From: CAYLJV01 sp964510375 | GTDB taxonomy: Archaea > Hadarchaeota > Hadarchaeia > Hadarchaeales > JAGGTB01 | DNA length: 56,747 nt | Assembly: GCA_964510375.1 (NCBI GenBank) | Contig: CAZEBR010000006.1 | Coordinates: forward strand, 1 to 56,747 | Direction of reading: 5' to 3' | Shown here: positions 42,734 through 51,549 of the stretch, in pieces | Numbering within the stretch: the first letter of the stretch is position 1 | How the letters are laid out: the number at the start of each line of letters is the position of its first letter | The notes under the pieces: generated by a model | What the model was told of the DNA's origin: nothing | The model's database searches: none | The model's input: the letters and a program-made list of their open reading frames with translations, nothing else | Position numbers and translations under genes: made by a program

Positions 42734-43564
42734 GTGAGGGATAATTTTATGAGGCTATGCAGTAGCACGGCGGGGTTCTGTAAGGACACCTGGAAAGAGA
42801 CGTGTTCCGCACTGGCCGAAATCGGATTCGGCTCGGTGGAAGTCGAGATAGGATCAGAGTGTTCAGGACACCTCGAAGAGGCCTTAAACGACCCCGAGCT
42901 TGCGAAGGAAAAACGAGACATTGCCAGGGACATGGGGCTTTCAATAGGAGCAATTTCTGTAAAAAGTGATTTTTGCGCGCCTCACAAGGAGTTTAATGAG
43001 ACCCTCGAAACCCTTAAGCCCTATGTGGACCTGTGCGCAAATCTCGATGCGGATCTGCTATGTATTTCTGAAAAGGGGATACCCGCAAGATCTTCGGGAA
43101 TCCACGAATACATGTATTACTCCACGAGCATAGGGCTAAAACGGTTGGAAGAATACGCCGACAAAAGAGGAGTGAAACTAGCCATGGAGAACAATCCAGA
43201 ATTTCCAGCAAGATTGAATCATTGGAAGGCAATTCTCCGCGGCACGAACTCGGACTGTGTCGGTCTCTGCCTTGATCCCACAAATTTTCAACGACCCAAC
43301 GTAGAAATGATCGAGGCAGTAAAAACTCTCTCCAAAAGAATATTCCATGCACACTTCAGAGACATCAATCCCGGTACCGGATCGGAGATTGAAATTTGCG
43401 AGCCCGGAGCGGGCTACATCAACTATTTTGCCCTGATAAACGCACTCCACGAAATCGAGTACAGCGGTCTAGCTTCAATCAAGTACGATAATGACAGAGA
43501 CCCCAAGCGGGGGACTCGTGCGGGTTATGAGTACCTCACTCGTCTCGTCGGAGCCGAAAATTAA
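42734..43564 (+). CDS. TIM-barrel sugar-phosphate isomerase/epimerase family protein
   Basis: A 276-residue protein of the xylose-isomerase-like/AP-endonuclease-2 superfamily. The metal-ligand pattern is visible as KLAMENNPEF (Glu), LCLDPTNF (Asp), FHAHFRDI (His, Asp) and the end strand SIKYDNDRDP. The N-terminal LAEIGFGSVEVEIG is the usual first strand and helix. Enzymes of this family isomerise or epimerise keto-sugars or inosose; substrate unknown. GTG at 42734 or ATG at 42749 could be the start; the latter has GAGGGAT upstream. It lies just outside the mini-island. Confidence 0.82.
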   Translation: MRDNFMRLCSSTAGFCKDTWKETCSALAEIGFGSVEVEIGSECSGHLEEALNDPELAKEKRDIARDMGLSIGAISVKSDFCAPHKEFNETLETLKPYVDLCANLDADLLCISEKGIPARSSGIHEYMYYSTSIGLKRLEEYADKRGVKLAMENNPEFPARLNHWKAILRGTNSDCVGLCLDPTNFQRPNVEMIEAVKTLSKRIFHAHFRDINPGTGSEIEICEPGAGYINYFALINALHEIEYSGLASIKYDNDRDPKRGTRAGYEYLTRLVGAEN

Positions 43565-43667
43565 GCCGTGACTAGGTCAGAAGTAGGAAAACGGATTTGG
43601 ATCCCCAGCTGTGGATGTGGGCCAATCCAAAAGCTCACTCACTTTTAGTTTCCAACAGATTTCGTCG

Positions 43668-44024
43668 CTATCTTCGGGATTTCCTGTACTCCAACAAGGC
43701 TTCATCTTCCGAAAAGACCCTTTCCGCCTCTTCGAAGTTCAGGAGGGATACTAGAGAATCGGGCTCTCCACCCTCCCTGGTCGCCCTCGGCCTATCGTCC
43801 ATATCGATTAAATCCTCCCCTCCCAATTCCTCCAGAGCCTCCTCCAAATCATCTTCAGAAACTTTGCTCCTCCCTACATAATCTCTAAATAGATTTAAAT
43901 CCTGAAGGAGCTCCGATTCCCATCTTTTTCCGAAATTATCCGCTAGTACTCTTAGTACGTCCAGCTTAACGATGGAAAAATTATCGCCACCCTTCAGCTT
44001 TTCCACAATATCCTCATAATCCAT
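43668..44024 (-). CDS. Hypothetical acidic protein, possible helical DNA-binding fold
   Basis: A 118-residue protein without a recognised family. Residues 15-70 (FSIVKLDVLRVLADNFGKRW, then ELLQDLNLFRDYVG and SEDDLEEALEELGGEDLIDM) have the spacing of a winged helix, but the recognition helix is weak. The C-terminus is a charged helix LNFEEAERVFSEDEALLEYR. It follows the ligA gene's 3' side in the same direction, 72 bases downstream, so may be read from the polX-ligA transcript. Confidence 0.6.
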   Translation of the reverse strand: MDYEDIVEKLKGGDNFSIVKLDVLRVLADNFGKRWESELLQDLNLFRDYVGRSKVSEDDLEEALEELGGEDLIDMDDRPRATREGGEPDSLVSLLNFEEAERVFSEDEALLEYRKSRR

Positions 44025-44096
44025 TTTATCAGATTCTCCATCTTTATATTTATCAAATCAATTTATGTTCCCTTCTCGATTTAATTCTTTCCAGAT

Positions 44097-46133
44097 TCAG
44101 GTAACTCGAGACAAAAATCTCTCCCTGAATTCATCCTCCTCCAGAATTTCCGTATCCAAATCCCTCGCATCCTCCAGCTTTGTGCTCCCCGGATTCTCCC
44201 CCGCGACCAAGAAATCCGTCTCTCCGCTGACCGATGACGTGACGCTCGCCCCGTGGTCCTCCATGAGTCCCTTCAGTTCGCTGCGGGTGTAGCCCTCAAT
44301 GCTCCCCGTGAAAACCATCTTTACGCCCTCGAACTCATCTCCGGTCTCCCTGCGTTCGAACTCACCCATCTTATCCTTCAGCCCTCTCAATATCTCCCGG
44401 TTTTTTTCGTTCCTGAAGAAGGAGTATATACTGGCGGATACCTCGGGCCCGAGGTCTTCCACCATCTCCAGCTCCTCCCTTTCGGCTTCCTCCAACTCCT
44501 CGAGAGAGAAGTTCCTAGCGAGCAACCTGGCGCGTTCCTCCCCGACGTGCCGTATGCCCAGTGCGTAGATAAACCTAGACAGGTCCGCATCCTTGCTTTC
44601 ATTTATCTGATCGATCAGGTTCCCGGCCGACTTCTCGCCGAACTTTTCCAGGTCGACGAGGTCGTCCTTTTCGAGCGAATAAATATCTTCGATGGACTCG
44701 ATCAACCCCTCCTCGACTAGTTTTCTGGCGACCTTTTCCCCCACCCCCTCGATATCCATCGCGGACTTGGAGCAGAAGTGTTGAACTGATCTTATTAGCT
44801 GAGCCTGGCAGGAAATTCCTCCGGTGCAGTAGTGATATTCTCCCTCCTCGATTACGTCGCTCCCGCAAACCGGACAGGCATCAGGCATGCTGAACTCGCC
44901 CCCCGACTCGACCACCTCCTTGACCTCGGGGATTACGTCCCCGGCCCTCTCCACCTTAACCCTTGCACCCTCCGAAACGCCCAGCTCCTTGGCCACCCCC
45001 TCGTTGTGCAGGGACGCCCGGCTGACCGTGACACCCTTGATGTCCACCGGATCTAAGAGGGCTACGGGAGTCAGCTTCCCCGTCCTGCCGACCTGAACGA
45101 CGATCCTCCTGACAGTCGTCTCGCCCGTCTTGGGCGGGAACTTGTACGCGAAGGCCCACCTGGGATGGCGGGCGGTCTTACCCATCTCCTCCCTTTTCTC
45201 GAAGTCGTTCACCTTAATGACTACCCCGTCCAGGTCGTACTCGAGGTCCTCCCTCATCTCCATTATCTCGTTGCGATAGTCGATGAAGGATTCTATGTCG
45301 TCCACGACCTCATTCAAATCGTTCACCCTCAGGCCGACGGAAGTCATTAGCTCGAAGGCCTCTTCCTGCGTGGCGACCTCCTTAGAGCATTCCAGTATGT
45401 CGTAGAAAAAGATGTTCAGGGGCCTCTCCGCCACGATCTTGGGGTTCAGCTGACGAATTGAGCCAGCGGCGGCGTTTCTGGGGTTCGCGAAGGGTTCCTT
45501 GTCATTTCTCAGCCTTTCCTCGTTCAGCTCGTGAAATCCCGATTTCGGCATGTAAACCTCGCCCCGGACGGCCAGACGTTCGGGGGCTCCGCTCAGCTTC
45601 AGAGGAACTGTCCTGATGGTCTTGACGTTTTTCGACACCTCATCGCCGCTAGTCCCGTCTCCCCGGGTGACGGCCCTGTCGAACTCCCCGTCGAGGTAGA
45701 CGATCTCCACGGAAAAACCGTCGAACTTAGGTTCCACCGAGTAGTCGACGTCGCCCAACTTCTTCCTCACCCGCTCGTCGAACCTCCTCACCTCCTCCTC
45801 TTCCTCGGACGAGTCCAGGCTCAGCATCTCCTCGACGTGCTCTCGGGTCTCAAACGAGTCCAGGGGTTCCCCGCCGACCCGGCGGGTGGGCGAATTTTCG
45901 TCCTCCAGCCCGAACTCACCCTCGAGCTTTTCCAATCTATTAAAGAGCTTATCGTAGGCCCGGTCCGAGATGACCGGATCGTTCTCCACGTAGTAGCGGT
46001 GATCGTGATACTCGATGGCCTCCCTCAGTTTCTTCACTTCCGCCTCCGCATCCTCCTCATCCATCTCCTCGACCTCCCCGAAATCCAGTTCGGGATCGCG
46101 AACGTAGGGATTGTCCGATGGTTCCTCAACCAT
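44097..46133 (-). CDS. ligA: NAD-dependent DNA ligase LigA (bacterial type)
   Basis: A 678-residue ligase that seals DNA nicks using NAD. Domain Ia has YHDHRYYVENDPVISDRAYD for NMN binding, the adenylation motif is EPKFDGFS with Lys136, the OB fold includes RTGKLTPVALLDPV, the zinc finger is CPVCG-x10-CTGGISC, four HhH motifs follow (e.g. DIEGVGEKVARKL), and a BRCT domain ends the protein (about 595-678). An acidic extension of about 30 residues precedes domain Ia. Most archaea use ATP ligases; LigA is known in some halophilic archaea through transfer. It overlaps the end of polX by 8 bases. Confidence 0.97.
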   Translation of the reverse strand: MVEEPSDNPYVRDPELDFGEVEEMDEEDAEAEVKKLREAIEYHDHRYYVENDPVISDRAYDKLFNRLEKLEGEFGLEDENSPTRRVGGEPLDSFETREHVEEMLSLDSSEEEEEVRRFDERVRKKLGDVDYSVEPKFDGFSVEIVYLDGEFDRAVTRGDGTSGDEVSKNVKTIRTVPLKLSGAPERLAVRGEVYMPKSGFHELNEERLRNDKEPFANPRNAAAGSIRQLNPKIVAERPLNIFFYDILECSKEVATQEEAFELMTSVGLRVNDLNEVVDDIESFIDYRNEIMEMREDLEYDLDGVVIKVNDFEKREEMGKTARHPRWAFAYKFPPKTGETTVRRIVVQVGRTGKLTPVALLDPVDIKGVTVSRASLHNEGVAKELGVSEGARVKVERAGDVIPEVKEVVESGGEFSMPDACPVCGSDVIEEGEYHYCTGGISCQAQLIRSVQHFCSKSAMDIEGVGEKVARKLVEEGLIESIEDIYSLEKDDLVDLEKFGEKSAGNLIDQINESKDADLSRFIYALGIRHVGEERARLLARNFSLEELEEAEREELEMVEDLGPEVSASIYSFFRNEKNREILRGLKDKMGEFERRETGDEFEGVKMVFTGSIEGYTRSELKGLMEDHGASVTSSVSGETDFLVAGENPGSTKLEDARDLDTEILEEDEFRERFLSRVT

Positions 46134-47814
46134 GTAGATACGACCTCAACTCATCGAGCGGTTGTGTATTCAAAACGTCTTCCCTTTCGCACCAGCCCCT
46201 CCTGGCCTGCGAGACCCCCAGATGCATGAAATCCATCTCGGGTTTAGAGTGAGCGTCAGTTGACACGACGTACTTTACCCGTCCACGGTACTTCTTCACG
46301 TTCCGCCAGTCGAGGTCCAACCGCTCCGGCTGCGCGTTTATTTCGAGCGCGATGTGCTCCTCCTCCGCCCTCTCGACGACCCTGTCGGTATCGATATCGA
46401 GCGGATCCTTTTCGAGAAGTTTTCTCCCCATCGGGTGGACCAGGATGTCTACGGGATACTCGTCGAACACGGACAGGATCCTTTCGGTGGGGTTCTCGGG
46501 ACGGTCGTGCATCGCCACGCAGAGGATATCGCACTTCTCGCACCATTCCCCCGAAACGTCCAGGCCGTCATTTCCCATGTTGGCCTCCAAGCCGTGCAGG
46601 ACCTCGATTTCCAGTTCGTCGTTGACCTTTTCGATCTCCTCCCGCTGTTCTTTGAACTCCTCCTCCGTTATACCCCCCGCAACCTTGAGCGAGGGCCCGT
46701 GATCGGAAATCAAAATGTACTCGAGGCCGTTATCGGAGGCCTTTTCGGCCATCTCCCTGACGGACGTGGAGCCGTCGGTGTAGCTGGTGTGGACCTGAAG
46801 GTCTCCCCTGATATCCCCCACTTCCACCAGATCCGGAAGCGATCCTTCGGCGGCCGCTTCTATCTCCCCGGTATTTTCCCGGAGTTCGGGAGGGATATAG
46901 GACGTGTCCAGCTTTTTGTAAACTTCCTTCTCGGTCTCGCCGGCCAGCCTCTCGTCCTCGGAGTCGAACAGTCCGTACTCGTTCAGCTTCCAGTCCCTCT
47001 TCTTGGCCCTGCTCCTCAGGGAAACGTTGTGGTCCTTGGAGCCGGTGAAATACATCAGGGCCGATCCGTAGGAGGACTCGTCGACGATCCTCAGATCGAC
47101 CTGGATGCCTCCCGAGAGGACGATGGACGACTTGGTATCCCCCTTCACGAGAGTTTTCTCCGCGTCTTCGAGGTCGCAGAAGTAATCCATGGCCCCCTTC
47201 GGCTCTTCGGCGACGGCCAGAATGTCGATATCACCGATGGTCGGTTTTCGCCTGCGGTAGGAACCCACTACGGTGACCTGACCGAAAACGTCGGCATCCG
47301 CGAGCCTGGACTCCAGATCCTGAACGAGCGGGAATATCTTTCCAATTAACTTCCTCTCCCTGCCCCTCTTGGCAGATTCAATATTGTCCAAAATGTTCTC
47401 CTGGACCTTCTCCCCGAATCCCTTCACCTCCGCCACCTTCCCGTCCTTCGCCGCCCTCTCCAAGTCCTCCAGGGTCTTTATCCCCAGCTCCTCGTACAGC
47501 TTCTTAACCGATTTGGGACCGATTCCCTCTATGTTGGTCAAATCCGTGATATTGACGGGTACCTCATCCTTCAAATTTTCGTAGTATTCCAGCTTCCCGG
47601 TCTCCAGGTATTCCGAGATCTTTTCGGCAATGGCCGACCCCACTCCCCCAATCTCCTCGAGCTCTCCGTCCTCGTGAATGCCCTCTATGTCCTCCGTCAG
47701 CGCCTCGATGTTTCTGGCGGCCTTGCGGTAGGCCCTGGGCTTGAAATCGACCCCTTTTATCTCCAAAAAATCGGCTATCTCGTACAGTATCCCGGCTATT
47801 TCCTTGTTCTTCAT
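46126..47814 (-). CDS. polX: Family X DNA polymerase with C-terminal PHP domain
   Basis: A 562-residue gap-filling polymerase for base-excision repair. HhH motifs sit near 52-62 (EIGGVGSAIAEKI) and 94-104 (NIEGIGPKSVKKL). The nucleotidyltransferase core has GSYRRRK (184-190) and catalytic Asp195, Asp197 and Asp240. The PHP domain (about 338-562) contains LQVHTSYTDGS, LISDHGPS, MHDRPE, VHPMGRKL and STDAHS, giving 3'-5' exonuclease or phosphatase activity. It is the first gene of an operon with LigA, whose ATG lies within its last codons. The pair could complete short-patch repair. Confidence 0.96.
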   Translation of the reverse strand: MKNKEIAGILYEIADFLEIKGVDFKPRAYRKAARNIEALTEDIEGIHEDGELEEIGGVGSAIAEKISEYLETGKLEYYENLKDEVPVNITDLTNIEGIGPKSVKKLYEELGIKTLEDLERAAKDGKVAEVKGFGEKVQENILDNIESAKRGRERKLIGKIFPLVQDLESRLADADVFGQVTVVGSYRRRKPTIGDIDILAVAEEPKGAMDYFCDLEDAEKTLVKGDTKSSIVLSGGIQVDLRIVDESSYGSALMYFTGSKDHNVSLRSRAKKRDWKLNEYGLFDSEDERLAGETEKEVYKKLDTSYIPPELRENTGEIEAAAEGSLPDLVEVGDIRGDLQVHTSYTDGSTSVREMAEKASDNGLEYILISDHGPSLKVAGGITEEEFKEQREEIEKVNDELEIEVLHGLEANMGNDGLDVSGEWCEKCDILCVAMHDRPENPTERILSVFDEYPVDILVHPMGRKLLEKDPLDIDTDRVVERAEEEHIALEINAQPERLDLDWRNVKKYRGRVKYVVSTDAHSKPEMDFMHLGVSQARRGWCEREDVLNTQPLDELRSYLHG

Positions 47815-48102
47815 CTCACTACTACATTGTGAAGAGGATTTGTTAACGGTGACGCCGATCGACCAACGGAACTTCTGTTAAAAATAAGCGATGAGGCAAA
47901 TATGTCACCTACCGGAACGGATTAGCAATGATTTAAAATAGAAACATTCATTTCAGAAAAAAGACAGAGAAAGGCAAAATAAAAATAATAAAGTTAATAA
48001 ATATGAATATAAATCAGAAGAAAAGGTAATAATCTATTTTTCCAAAAAATTAAGAAAGAATAATTATATATTACCGAATCCAATTTTTACTGGGGGATAT
48101 GA
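47815..48102. promoter_or_regulatory. Divergent AT-rich promoter region between polX and the RtcB-like gene
   Basis: This 288-base space has no gene. It is markedly AT-rich from 47930 onward, with A-runs on the plus strand. A TATA-like ATTATATATTA at about 48063-48073 lies some 30 bases before the TTG start of the RtcB-like gene. Both repair-type operons must start here, in opposite directions. Confidence 0.5.
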
Positions 48103-49332
48103 TTGACATTGAAAGAAGATTTATCCGATATCTCGGGCGATGAACTCCTAAAACTCGCTCAAGAACGGATTTTTTCGATGGGACTGAGGGATTTGGCGTC
48201 GGCCCTCTCCTACAAAAATATGCTTCACGGGCTCGGGAAGATGATCTACGTTCTGGAAGGCGGAGCCTACTGCGTCTTTAGCCCCGACGCCACGATCACA
48301 AGAAAGAAGGGGCGCTGGATGTCCGGCTTCGGCTACGGGGGCGTGATCCGCTGGCAGGACGAAAATATCGCCTTCCCCGAAATAAGGCCCAACGGGTGCG
48401 GGATGCTACTCATGCGGCTTGACTCCCTCCCCTCGGAGAAGGAACTGATGGAAAGGGCCTCCAAGGTAAACGAAAGGAACCTGAAACTGGACGGAACGGA
48501 GATAATCCCCGACTTCGGAAGGGGCAATCACTTCTTCGAAGTCTACGAACCCCTGGAAATATCCGACGATATATCCGACGAATTCCCTGAAGACGCATAT
48601 TACGCAATCCTTCACGGGTCGGGTCCCGAGCTAAAGGACGAGGTCTACTCGTGGACGGAGAAAGGCGAAAAAGAGGATACACCCCTCGGAAAAATAACGG
48701 TGCTGCGCGGAGAGGACGCAGAAAAGTACTACCGGGACTGGGAAAACCTGGAATCCTTCAGCAAGAAGAGGCGGGAGATAATAGCTCAGGAAGTGGTCGG
48801 AAGCCACGGCACGATTTCCAACATCACACACCAAGGGCTCTTCGGACGCAACGAGGCCAGACTGGGGTGTTACGACACGAAAGGAGGAAACGGGGACCTC
48901 CTCTTTCCGGTGGCCCTGAGGTGGGACTGCCCCACTTACGTGCTCAGGGGGAGGAAGAACATCAGCGAGGAGGTCATGCACAGGCTCGAATTCGAGGAAA
49001 GGGCCGAGAAACTGGGTCTGAAGGATGAGCTCGGGGAGATCAACGTACTGCCCCACGGAGGGGGCTACGAACTCGAACTATCCTACGAGGAGATGGACGT
49101 GAGGAACACGAGCTTCGGTCGAATTTACATACTTTCGGGCATGGAACCGGCACCCGGTTTAACGGATGTGGGAGAGGGCAAGGGCGTCTCAAGGTTCGGG
49201 AAAATGGCGTTCATCGATCCGAACTCGCTACCGTATTCCTACAGAGGAAAAAGGGTAATCGGCAAGACCACGGAGCTCAAGCTCGGGGAAATCGAGGCGA
49301 AGTTACGGCCGATGCTCACTATGAAGGTTTAA
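48103..49332 (+). CDS. Divergent RtcB-like protein lacking the guanylylation histidine
   Basis: A 409-residue protein that aligns by eye with RNA ligase RtcB but is shorter. Shared landmarks in order: PDA and GYGGVI (for PDGH and PIGGV), PNGCGMLLMR with Cys99 (for YDINCGVRLIR), FGRGNHFFEVYE with His143 (for GSGNHFLEVQ), ILHGSG with His171 (for VHTGSRG), ITHQGL with His243 (for AHNIG), and FPVALRWDCPTYVLRG (for LIPGSMGTASYILAG). The nucleophile motif VHRKGATRA is replaced by CYDTKGGNGD, so the GMP-accepting His is gone. The metal site seems kept. Start TTG 48103 with GGGGAT upstream. The next gene starts 44 bases on. Function is unknown. Confidence 0.7.
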   Translation: MTLKEDLSDISGDELLKLAQERIFSMGLRDLASALSYKNMLHGLGKMIYVLEGGAYCVFSPDATITRKKGRWMSGFGYGGVIRWQDENIAFPEIRPNGCGMLLMRLDSLPSEKELMERASKVNERNLKLDGTEIIPDFGRGNHFFEVYEPLEISDDISDEFPEDAYYAILHGSGPELKDEVYSWTEKGEKEDTPLGKITVLRGEDAEKYYRDWENLESFSKKRREIIAQEVVGSHGTISNITHQGLFGRNEARLGCYDTKGGNGDLLFPVALRWDCPTYVLRGRKNISEEVMHRLEFEERAEKLGLKDELGEINVLPHGGGYELELSYEEMDVRNTSFGRIYILSGMEPAPGLTDVGEGKGVSRFGKMAFIDPNSLPYSYRGKRVIGKTTELKLGEIEAKLRPMLTMKV

Positions 49333-49376
49333 TAAATGAAAGATTGGATATCCCACCTATACGGAGGTAAAACTGC

Positions 49377-50228
49377 ATGAAAATTGGAGTCTCAATAGCT
49401 ATCCTCTGGGACTACAAGGAACTCGACCACCAGAAGGCCATCTCTCACGCAGTCGACGATCTCGGTTTCGAGGCCGTGGAGATACACTGCGAGGACCCTT
49501 TTTTCAAGGAATGGGCAGCGGACAACAGCCACGAGACGTGGGAGGGAATAAAGGACGCTCTCTCGACGGTCGACGCCGGCGTGTCCCTCCACGCTCCCTA
49601 TCACGACACGAATCTGGGAACGATGAACAGTGGGATCGGGGAGGAGGCCGTCCGACAACACAAGGAATGTATAGAGCTGGCAAGATATCTCGGCTCCGAA
49701 AGGATAGTCGTCCACCCGGGATACGTGAGCTCGAGAAAATTCGAAAGGGAAATGCCCTTCAAAAAGATGGTCCAGAGACTGAAGGAAATCGCGGAATACG
49801 CGGAGGATTCCGGGGTCGAAATCTGTCTGGAAAATCTTTCCTCAAAGAAAAAAGCGATGTGCGTGGGAATACGCGAGATTAAAAAGACGCTCGAGAGGGT
49901 AAATATGGAAAACCTCAAGTTAACGCTGGATATTGCCCACGCGAATACCACCGACAAGGGCCCCGTTAAATACGCTAGAGAGCTAAAGGACGACGTCGCA
50001 CACATCCACGCGAGCGACAACACCGGAGAGGACAATCACCTCCCGATAGGTCAGGGAAACATAGACTTTGAGGCCGTCCTGAGCGAATTGGAACCCTACG
50101 ACGGATTCATTATCGTCGAGGGATGGATCCCGAGGAACGAAGACCCCTTCCTCCTGTACGACCGGGAAGAACTTCAGAGGATAAAGGACAAAATTCGAGC
50201 CCGAATATCCCAAAACCACCCCTCCTGA
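49377..50228 (+). CDS. Endonuclease IV/isomerase-superfamily TIM barrel protein
   Basis: A 283-residue barrel with metal residues placed as in endonuclease IV and its isomerase cousins: His72 (SLHAPYHDTNLGT), His113 (VVHPGY), Glu152 (CLENLSS), Asp185 and His188 (LDIAHA), His211 (HIHASDN), His221 (NHLPIGQGNIDF) and Glu248 (IIVEGW). HAPY-x-x-x-NL and GxGxIxF recall AP endonucleases, but it lacks the full Nfo signatures, so a sugar-phosphate isomerase remains possible. ATG with GGAGGT about 9 bases upstream. It follows the RtcB-like gene and faces a polX-ligA operon, favouring a repair role by context only. Confidence 0.8.
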   Translation: MKIGVSIAILWDYKELDHQKAISHAVDDLGFEAVEIHCEDPFFKEWAADNSHETWEGIKDALSTVDAGVSLHAPYHDTNLGTMNSGIGEEAVRQHKECIELARYLGSERIVVHPGYVSSRKFEREMPFKKMVQRLKEIAEYAEDSGVEICLENLSSKKKAMCVGIREIKKTLERVNMENLKLTLDIAHANTTDKGPVKYARELKDDVAHIHASDNTGEDNHLPIGQGNIDFEAVLSELEPYDGFIIVEGWIPRNEDPFLLYDREELQRIKDKIRARISQNHPS

Positions 50229-50329
50229 AAGGACCAAATGGGAGAATCAATACACTTACAGGACTGAGAGATAAAAAATAAAAATATATTTATTAATAAA
50301 TCGGAATTAATGGATGGATGTGAGCCCAT

Positions 50330-50961
50330 ATGGACGAAAGAGGAATCTCAAGTCAGACTTTTTTCGGAATCATCCTCCTCATCATCGGAGGGCTATTTCT
50401 ACTGAAAACCACAGGGGTATACGACACCGGCAAGCTCCTGATCTATATCCCCTCGCTGTTCATCCTGCTGGGAATATGGGGACTCTACAAAAATAGACTC
50501 AAAAATTTTGCAGGTCCGATCATTATCATATTTATTTTCGGAGTAATCCAGCTGGAACTCCTGGACCTGCTTCCGGTATTATCGCTATCCAACATGTGGC
50601 CCCTGGTGCTCATAATAGTCGGGATAGGGATTTTGATAAACAGACTGGGTAAGACCCCGTCGCCGGAGTCCGAGGCCGACGAAATCGNNNNNNNNNNNNN
50701 NNNNNNNNNNNNNNNNNNNNNNNNNNNNNNNNNNNNNNNNNNNNNNNNNNNNNNNNNNNNNNNNNNNNNNNTTTCGCTATATTTGGCGGTGTCGACATCA
50801 AGGTCCCGGAGGACTGGTCGGTCAGGATGGAGGTCTTTCCCTTCCTGGGCGGAGCATCGGACGAAAGACCCAGAACCGAAAAGAGGAAAGGGGAAAAGGA
50901 AGTGCCCGATTTGACTGTCACCGGATTCGTGGCCTTCGGCGGAGTATCAGTGAAGGATTAA
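50330..50961 (+). CDS. LiaF-like membrane protein, interrupted by an assembly gap
   Basis: The N-terminal part has four hydrophobic segments (TFFGIILLIIGGLFLLKTT, LIYIPSLFILLGIWGLY, FAGPIIIIFIFGVIQLEL and MWPLVLIIVGIGILI), as in LiaF/DUF5668 membrane domains. After 84 N bases the frame FAIFGGVDIKVPEDWSVRM leads to VTGFVAFGGVSVKD and TAA at 50959-50961, matching the C-terminal beta-roll of LiaF-like proteins. In bacteria LiaF regulates envelope stress; the archaeal role is unknown. A frame stopping earlier in the post-gap region is an artefact of gap length. Confidence 0.78.
50688..50771. other. Assembly gap inside the LiaF-like gene
   Basis: Eighty-four N bases. Coding sequence on both sides belongs to one membrane protein, so real length is unknown and the reading frame across it cannot be judged. 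Confidence 0.97.
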
Positions 50962-50992
50962 CTTCGAGTCAAACTTTCGCGGCAAATCTTGT

Positions 50993-51393
50993 TCAGGGGG
51001 CTTCACAGCCGTAACATATTCCGGTATGAACGCACACCGTGCCGCCGCACTCCGGACATCTATAATTTTCCTCCTGTTGTCCGAGAAAAGCTTCGATGCC
51101 GTTTTCTTTGATAAATTGAAGATTTTCAATCATACTCATGCCGTACTTCCCCCTGTAGCCTTCGTCGAGCTTTTCAAGGTCATCGCACGGGAAATCATCA
51201 CACTCAAAACAGTACTCGACTCTCTTTTCGGAAAGTTTTTCACATTCGGCCTTCAAAAAAGCACAGTTCTTATCTCGTATTCTACAGCCCGGGCAGGGTT
51301 CTTTTTTTTCTTTTTTCCGTTTACCGTGTAACCGAAATAAGAAACGCAGAGACTGCAGTTCATGCCGCACGGCGCGACAAGCTCTCTCCTCAT
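50993..51393 (-). pseudogene. DUF3795 protein gene with a frameshift in an A-run
   Basis: The C-terminal frame reads EPCPGCRIRDKNC, then CFECDDFPCDDLEKLDEGYR, GMSMIENLQFIKENG and CPECGGTVCVHTGICYGC, the cysteine pattern of DUF3795. The family N-terminus CGMNCSLC is present too, but in another frame: from ATG 51391-51393 it reads MRRELVAPCGMNCSLCVSYF. The two frames meet in an A-rich tract at about 51300-51320 (minus-strand GGAAAAAAGAAAAAAAAGAA). One base gained or lost there explains the break, either a true mutation, slippage at expression, or a homopolymer sequencing error. The protein would bind metal through its cysteines; function unknown. Confidence 0.8.
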
Positions 51394-51549
51394 TTCTATG
51401 CTTCAACTCCCGGAGTTATGGGCACAGGAGAAACAGGGACGGCCGGGTTTGAATCATCCTACTTTTCGAGTTTGGTTCTCATGATCTGTTTACAAAAATA
51501 TTACCAGAAAGCCAGCGCCCTCCGGCCAGAAGTTGAATGGCGAAAACTT

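Noticed and set aside
46354..47349. Long plus-strand frame of 331 residues inside polX
   Set aside because: A shadow of the PolX gene, whose catalytic motifs are intact in the minus-strand frame.
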